Assembly: GCA_944393255.1 (NCBI GenBank)
Contig: CALXZP010000005.1
Coordinates: 1 to 64,000 of the forward strand
Direction: 5' to 3'
Source of the DNA: an uncultured Clostridia bacterium
Lineage (GTDB): Bacteria; Bacillota; Clostridia; UBA1381
Length of the DNA: 64,000 nt
The notes beneath the pieces were generated by a model. It ran no database searches, was not told where the DNA came from, and saw only the letters and a list, made by a program, of their open reading frames with translations. Of this stretch, positions 60,377 through 64,000 are shown one piece after another (positions within the stretch are counted from its first letter, which is position 1; every line of letters begins with the position of its first letter). The position numbers and the translations under genes were made by a program.

Positions 60377-61654
60377 TTATTTCTTTTCGTTATATGATGT
60401 AACAAAGTCGGGGTATGCGGACGCAAGACCGTGCTCCGTTGAATCGAGACCCTCGACCTCCTCGCGCGGCTTAGCTCTGAGCAGACCGGCCTTCTTAAGT
60501 GTGAAGAACAGGATGCCGCCGACTGCCGCCGCCCATGCTATGAGGGAGACTGCGCCCAGAGCCTGAACGCCGAGAGCCCTAAAGCCGCCGCCGCAGAATA
60601 AGCCGAGAAGCTCTGCTCCCGCCGACGTGTCGCTTGCGAACAGTCCTACTGCAAGAGTTCCCCAGAGACCGCATATGCCGTGTACGCTGATAGCGCCGAC
60701 GGGGTCATCAACCTTGAGCTTTGTATCGATAAACGGGATAGCAATGCACATGAGCACACCGCCGACAACGCCGATGATAACAGCCGCAAACGGCGTGACC
60801 AGGTCGCACGACGCCGTTATTGCAACGAGACCGCCGAGGATACCGTTGAGCGTCATCGAAACGTCGGGCTTGCCGTAACGGAACCACGTGAAGAACATTG
60901 AGGCTATCGCTGCCGCGCAGGCTGCAAGATTTGTGGTGATGAATACCTTTGCCGCGGTCAGGAAACCGCCGTCCGAAAGTCCGCCGGTAGAAGCCGGGTT
61001 AAATCCGAACCAGCCCACCCACAGGATAAGCACGCCCAGAGCTCCCATAAGGATGTTGTGACCCGGGATGACGTTTGCCTTGCCGTCCTTCGTATATTTG
61101 CCGATCCTCGATCCGAGTATAGCTGCGCCTACGAAAGAAAGCACACCGCCGAGCATATGTACGATAGCCGAACCGGCAAAGTCGTGGAAGCCAAGCTCGC
61201 TCAGCCAGCCTCCGCCCCATACCCAGTGACCGGCGATCGGGTAAATGAATAAGGATATAGCCGCGCTGTATATGCAGTACGCCTTGAAGTTGGTACGCTC
61301 CGCCATGGCTCCCGATACGATGGTGGCGGATGTGGCGCAGAATACCGTCTGGAAGAATAATGCCGTATAGTCAACATTCTCCGCGCCCGCCATACCGTTC
61401 ATGAACATGTCGCCGAACGGGATGCCGATAAATCCGTTTCCTTCTCCGTACATGATACCATAGCCTATCAGCCAGTATATGATCGAACCGAACATAAAAT
61501 CGACTATGTTTTTCATTATGATATTACCTGTGTTTTTGCTCCTTGTAAAGCCGGCCTCGACCATCGTAAAACCGGTCTGCATAAAGAACACCAATACGCC
61601 GCCGAAGAACAGCCAGAAACAGTCTACCGCCATTGTTAATAATTCCGTACTCAT
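60377..61654 (-). CDS. amtB: Ammonium transporter
   Basis: The 425-residue Amt/Rh membrane protein has about 11 hydrophobic helices and the typical segments FFMQTGFTMVEAGFTRSKN, GHWVWGGGWL, DFAGSAIVHMLGG (conserved pore His), NPASTGG and SVHGICGLWGTLAVG (second pore His). It brings ammonium into the cell. The product ends with a cytoplasmic tail. It lies 31 bp after glnK and shares its leader. Confidence 0.96.
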   Translation of the reverse strand: MSTELLTMAVDCFWLFFGGVLVFFMQTGFTMVEAGFTRSKNTGNIIMKNIVDFMFGSIIYWLIGYGIMYGEGNGFIGIPFGDMFMNGMAGAENVDYTALFFQTVFCATSATIVSGAMAERTNFKAYCIYSAAISLFIYPIAGHWVWGGGWLSELGFHDFAGSAIVHMLGGVLSFVGAAILGSRIGKYTKDGKANVIPGHNILMGALGVLILWVGWFGFNPASTGGLSDGGFLTAAKVFITTNLAACAAAIASMFFTWFRYGKPDVSMTLNGILGGLVAITASCDLVTPFAAVIIGVVGGVLMCIAIPFIDTKLKVDDPVGAISVHGICGLWGTLAVGLFASDTSAGAELLGLFCGGGFRALGVQALGAVSLIAWAAAVGGILFFTLKKAGLLRAKPREEVEGLDSTEHGLASAYPDFVTSYNEKK

Positions 61655-61685
61655 AATATATCACTCCTTCGATTTTTAAAAAGAC

Positions 61686-62036
61686 CTAAAGCAGGGCTTC
61701 TTTGTCTTCTTCGCCGGTCCTTACCTTTATAACTCTCGTGACCGGGGAAATAAAGATCTTGCCGTCGCCGATATCTCCCGTTCTCAGGACCGAGAGCGCC
61801 GTGTTTACGACATCGTCTACCGGAACGGTGCAAACGACCATTTCCACCTTGACCTTGGGCAGCAGATCGACATTGTATTCAACGCCTCTGTACTGGTGCT
61901 TCTGTCCTTTCTGAGCTCCGTACCCCAATACGTTGCTTACGGTCATTCCGTTGATGCCGATCTCGTTCAAAGCCGCTTTTAGCTCTTCAAGCTTGCTTTG
62001 CCTGGTGATGATCTCGATTTTTGTCATTTCTGCCAT
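61686..62036 (-). CDS. glnK: Nitrogen regulatory protein PII (GlnK/GlnB)
   Basis: The 116-residue trimeric PII signal protein begins MTKIEIITRQSKLEELKAAL and has the T-loop YGAQKGQKHQYRGVEYNVDLLPKVKVE, including the tyrosine corresponding to residue 51, and the B- and C-loops (RTGDIGDGKIF, VRTGEE). It senses 2-oxoglutarate and ATP/ADP and controls AmtB. The ATG at 62036 has AAGGGGAG ten bases earlier. The open frame to 62111 is the leader hairpin. Confidence 0.95.
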   Translation of the reverse strand: MAEMTKIEIITRQSKLEELKAALNEIGINGMTVSNVLGYGAQKGQKHQYRGVEYNVDLLPKVKVEMVVCTVPVDDVVNTALSVLRTGDIGDGKIFISPVTRVIKVRTGEEDKEALL

Positions 62037-62064
62037 GACTAAAACTCCCCTTTCTCTTAAACAG

Positions 62065-62117
62065 AAAAGGCGTGTTTGAGCGGGGCCGCATATTGCTGTT
62101 CCGTCAAACACGCCTTT
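62065..62117 (-). terminator. Second (proximal) terminator-like hairpin in the glnK leader
   Basis: AAAGGCGTGTTTGA/TCAAACACGCCTTT (62104–62117 with 62066–62079 read on the minus strand) is a 14-bp perfect stem followed by a U-rich tail, 29 bp before the glnK ATG. Confidence 0.75.
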
Positions 62118-62145
62118 GTGCTTAATATTTGTTTTTTTGTTTGTA

Positions 62146-62204
62146 CCAAATAAAAAGGCGTATTCATCGGAGACTGTCTCCCATAAATACGCCGTTGCAT
62201 TTGG
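62146..62204 (-). terminator. First (distal) terminator-like hairpin in the glnK leader
   Basis: GGCGTATT..GGAGAC pairs with GTCTCC..AATACGCC (62157–62193), followed by U5, and an outer CCAAAT/ATTTGG stem encloses it. Its arms can pair, with one mismatch, with arms of the second hairpin. Confidence 0.75.
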
Positions 62205-62224
62205 TTTTCTTAAACTTTAAGCCT

Positions 62225-62253
62225 ATTATACTCTCGCATACCGTTAAAGTCAA
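62225..62253 (-). promoter_or_regulatory. Promoter of glnK–amtB
   Basis: TTGACT (62248–62253), a 17-bp spacer and a perfect TATAAT (62225–62230) on the minus strand. A 6-1-6 inverted repeat CTTAAA-C-TTTAAG (62210–62222) lies directly after the -10 box. Confidence 0.75.
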
Positions 62254-62350
62254 CACTTTTTTTTTATTTTGGATAACAATACAAATAAAAACCGCCATTC
62301 ATAATTATTTTTGGAAAAAATGAATGAATTATGAACAGCAGGCTGCGGAA

Positions 62351-63106
62351 TCAGAGAACGATCAGCTTTACAAAATACAGCGCGAGCAGATGTGCCGGAT
62401 AGAATATGTACAGCGCATACTTCGGGCAGCTGCCGCGCTTGCCGTTGTAGAGCCTCAAAAGAGGCAGAGCAAGCAGACATCCGGCGTAGCTCAGCGAGTT
62501 CAGGAGCTGGAACACGTCCACGGTGTCAGTTTGGGCGAAAGATACCGTAAGTCCTATATGCCGCACTATGAAGTGCAGGAACAGAACGGTCACGAAGGAG
62601 TACGCCTGCTTTTTGAAGTCGCCGCGGAACATGCCGAAGGTAACTATCGAAAGTACGCCGAGCAGGCTCCAGTCGCTGCTGCGCGTTATGAAAAGTGCGC
62701 ATACCACGGCTATGAGCTTCCAGCGGTAGCGCAGCTTTGCGCGCAGTACTGTCAGCAGACACAGTCCCGTAAACAGCGTAAAGATAACGTTCCGGTCGGA
62801 ATAGCAGCCGGCAAGGAAGGAATACATTCCCGCCGGGACAGAGCCGAGACTGAACAGGTAGTAGGGTATCTGCGATACGGCGGCGAATATGCCCATTCTC
62901 AGAATGTACCTGTTAAGGTCGTGCGTCATATAATAGCCCTCCGCAGCGAACCAGCACATTATCACTATAGTGATGCGGCTCAGGGTGTGGGCGGCGAAAA
63001 GCAGTCCGTAGTTCGGCGCGAGAAATGATAAATGTCCTATCAGCATTGCCGCCGCGGCGATCAGCTGCAGAGCGGATTTGCTGAGCAGTTTATTATTCGT
63101 TTTCAT
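62351..63106 (-). CDS. TraX-family membrane protein
   Basis: The 251-residue membrane protein has about 7–8 hydrophobic segments and the TraX-like pattern LQLIAAAAMLIGH (N-terminal His), RITIVIMCWFAAEGYYMTHDLNRYILRM and a C-terminal YALYIFYPAHL. TraX of F plasmid acetylates pilin. Chromosomal members probably acylate other exported substrates. It overlaps the end of the amidase gene by 14 bp, suggesting a linked job at the envelope. Confidence 0.85.
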   Translation of the reverse strand: MKTNNKLLSKSALQLIAAAAMLIGHLSFLAPNYGLLFAAHTLSRITIVIMCWFAAEGYYMTHDLNRYILRMGIFAAVSQIPYYLFSLGSVPAGMYSFLAGCYSDRNVIFTLFTGLCLLTVLRAKLRYRWKLIAVVCALFITRSSDWSLLGVLSIVTFGMFRGDFKKQAYSFVTVLFLHFIVRHIGLTVSFAQTDTVDVFQLLNSLSYAGCLLALPLLRLYNGKRGSCPKYALYIFYPAHLLALYFVKLIVL

Positions 63107-64000
63107 TGCTGTGTAACTCCGTATAATATGAATTTATTCCTTCGGCGATGGCTTTCCCGATGCTGCTGTTCTCGGAGCTGAGTATTTCCAGATCGGATGG
63201 ATCGTCGAAGAAGCCTATTTCCAGATATCCACATGGAACGGGGGATTTGCAGAAGGCTATAAGCTCCGGCTCAAAGCTTATTATCCCGTTCCCGGAACGG
63301 CTGAGCGGCGTTTCGCTCACTATGCAGTCGTTTATATATTTGCCGAGCCTGTTGCTGTCCTCGGCGTAGGTGCCGGTTATGCCGCGCTGGTCGTAAGCGC
63401 CGTCAAGCGATATGTATGCCGAGCCGGAGCCGCCTCCGGCGTTGGAGTGTATGCACACGAACATTGCGGCGTCGGCGTCCCTTGACGTGTCGTTATCGGG
63501 ATAGCAGTACGACAGGCGGCGCGTTATCGACGGGTTTTCGTCGTTGGTCGTCCGCGTCATTCGCACGGTATAGCCCATTGCTTCAAGGTATTCGCGTGCG
63601 GCGAGGGCGTTTTTCAGATTTATCCCGGGTTCTGTATCGCGGTCGCCGTTCCCTATAGGGTACCAGCACGAGCCGTTTGCCGGAGCGCGTCCGCTGCAGC
63701 CGCTGCCTTCGCAGTCGGCGGCAGAGGAGCCGCTTTTATAGTGCCGCCATTCGCCCCATGCTCCGGACGAGTTTTGCACCCAGCCGGAGGCCTGCTTTTC
63801 CTCGTCGCTCATCAGCGAGGATGACTTGCCGTGTCCCGGGTCGAGCACTATGACCGCCCCCGTCTGCTGCGCCGTTCCGGAGCTGAGAGACATGTCCGAG
63901 CCGGTCTCGGCGGCGTTCTCAGCGCCCCTTTCGGCAGCTGCGATCTCGCGGCTGCTTATGTCAAAGGAGGCTTTTATCTCGTCCTCGCTCCCGAACGCGA
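63093..64000 (-). CDS. N-acetylmuramoyl-L-alanine amidase (partial, 5' end outside window)
   Basis: This Amidase_3 (zinc-dependent) domain has IVLDPGHGKSS (first metal His), VRMTRTTN, RDADAAMFVCIHSNAGG (second His), and PCGYLEIGFFDDPSDLEIL (catalytic Glu). It cleaves the amide bond between MurNAc and peptide in cell-wall peptidoglycan. An internal ATG lies at 63893, but the frame stays open (acidic and Ala/Glu/Ser-rich) to the end of the window, so the true start and any signal peptide are outside. TraX-family gene follows with a short overlap. Confidence 0.92.
   Translation of the reverse strand, partial: AFGSEDEIKASFDISSREIAAAERGAENAAETGSDMSLSSGTAQQTGAVIVLDPGHGKSSSLMSDEEKQASGWVQNSSGAWGEWRHYKSGSSAADCEGSGCSGRAPANGSCWYPIGNGDRDTEPGINLKNALAAREYLEAMGYTVRMTRTTNDENPSITRRLSYCYPDNDTSRDADAAMFVCIHSNAGGGSGSAYISLDGAYDQRGITGTYAEDSNRLGKYINDCIVSETPLSRSGNGIISFEPELIAFCKSPVPCGYLEIGFFDDPSDLEILSSENSSIGKAIAEGINSYYTELHSNENE

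Larger units (their letters stand above)
62037..62350. other. glnK leader and intergenic stretch, no gene
   Basis: It holds the glnK–amtB promoter, two leader hairpins and, toward 62285–62335, an AT-rich weak inverted repeat (TTCATAATT/AATTATGAA) with a U-rich tail on the minus strand. That last element may end the TraX/amidase transcript. Confidence 0.5.

Noticed and set aside
1..64000. CRISPR arrays, rRNA genes, prophage structural genes
   Set aside because: No regularly spaced repeats with unique spacers, no rRNA-like sequence, and no phage structural genes were found. The only integrase is the cassette recombinase.

Overview
The window looks like chromosomal DNA from an anaerobic, monoderm member of the Clostridia (Firmicutes). 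Pointers to this are an rsmG–noc pair, a DUF1385–prmC pair, a DUF5685–J-domain pair, a DUF4250 gene, a YdjG/YdjH/YdjI-type set, two proteins with S-layer-homology (SLH) repeats, strong AGGAGG-type ribosome sites and sigma-A-like promoters with 17-bp spacers. The species cannot be named from the sequence alone. Base composition is uneven. The flanks are GC-rich and the middle (about 24.3–45.3 kb) is AT-rich. Hand counts of two sample lines gave 20/60 G+C at 29041–29100 and 37/60 at 55081–55140.

Layout. 0–5.4 kb (mostly minus strand): proB, a Noc/ParB-family gene with a structured leader, then a tightly overlapping set DJ-1 > 5-formyl-THF cyclo-ligase > tatD > rsmG, and an HxlR regulator. 5.6–12.7 kb: tRNA-Glu(CUC), an iron-type alcohol dehydrogenase, a solitary RelB/DinJ antitoxin bracketed by palindromic repeats, a family-3 glycosidase lipoprotein, and an operon of an AlkD-like glycosylase, a WYL regulator and an ASKHA-type activator. 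12.8–18.7 kb: a copper ATPase with a CopZ-like tail, a secreted phosphodiester glycosidase with SLH repeats, and a ZIP transporter. 19.5–24.2 kb: a BlaI/M56-peptidase pair followed by an SLH protein and a small secreted protein whose domain also forms the tail of the M56 protein.

24.4–45.0 kb is a polysaccharide (capsule/EPS) locus. At its head is a 1.46-kb cassette bounded by 20-bp perfect inverted repeats. The cassette holds a tyrosine recombinase, a terminator at one end and an outward promoter at the other, and looks like a self-contained ON/OFF switch. Downstream in one direction lie an unusual helicase, an initiating sugar transferase, RmlA/B/C, glycosyltransferases, a Wzy-like polymerase, a Wzx flippase, three acyltransferases, a UDP-glucuronate epimerase and UDP-glucose dehydrogenase. 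The genes predict a polymer built from dTDP-6-deoxyhexose and uronic acid units.

45.4–64 kb returns to GC-rich chromosome: CYTH, DUF4250, adenine deaminase, an alarmone synthetase/two-component operon, DUF5685/J-domain/DUF1385/prmC, phosphofructokinase, a YdjGHI-like envelope-stress set, a DnaQ-like exonuclease, amtB–glnK behind a leader with two terminator-like hairpins, a TraX-family protein, and a cell-wall amidase cut by the window edge.
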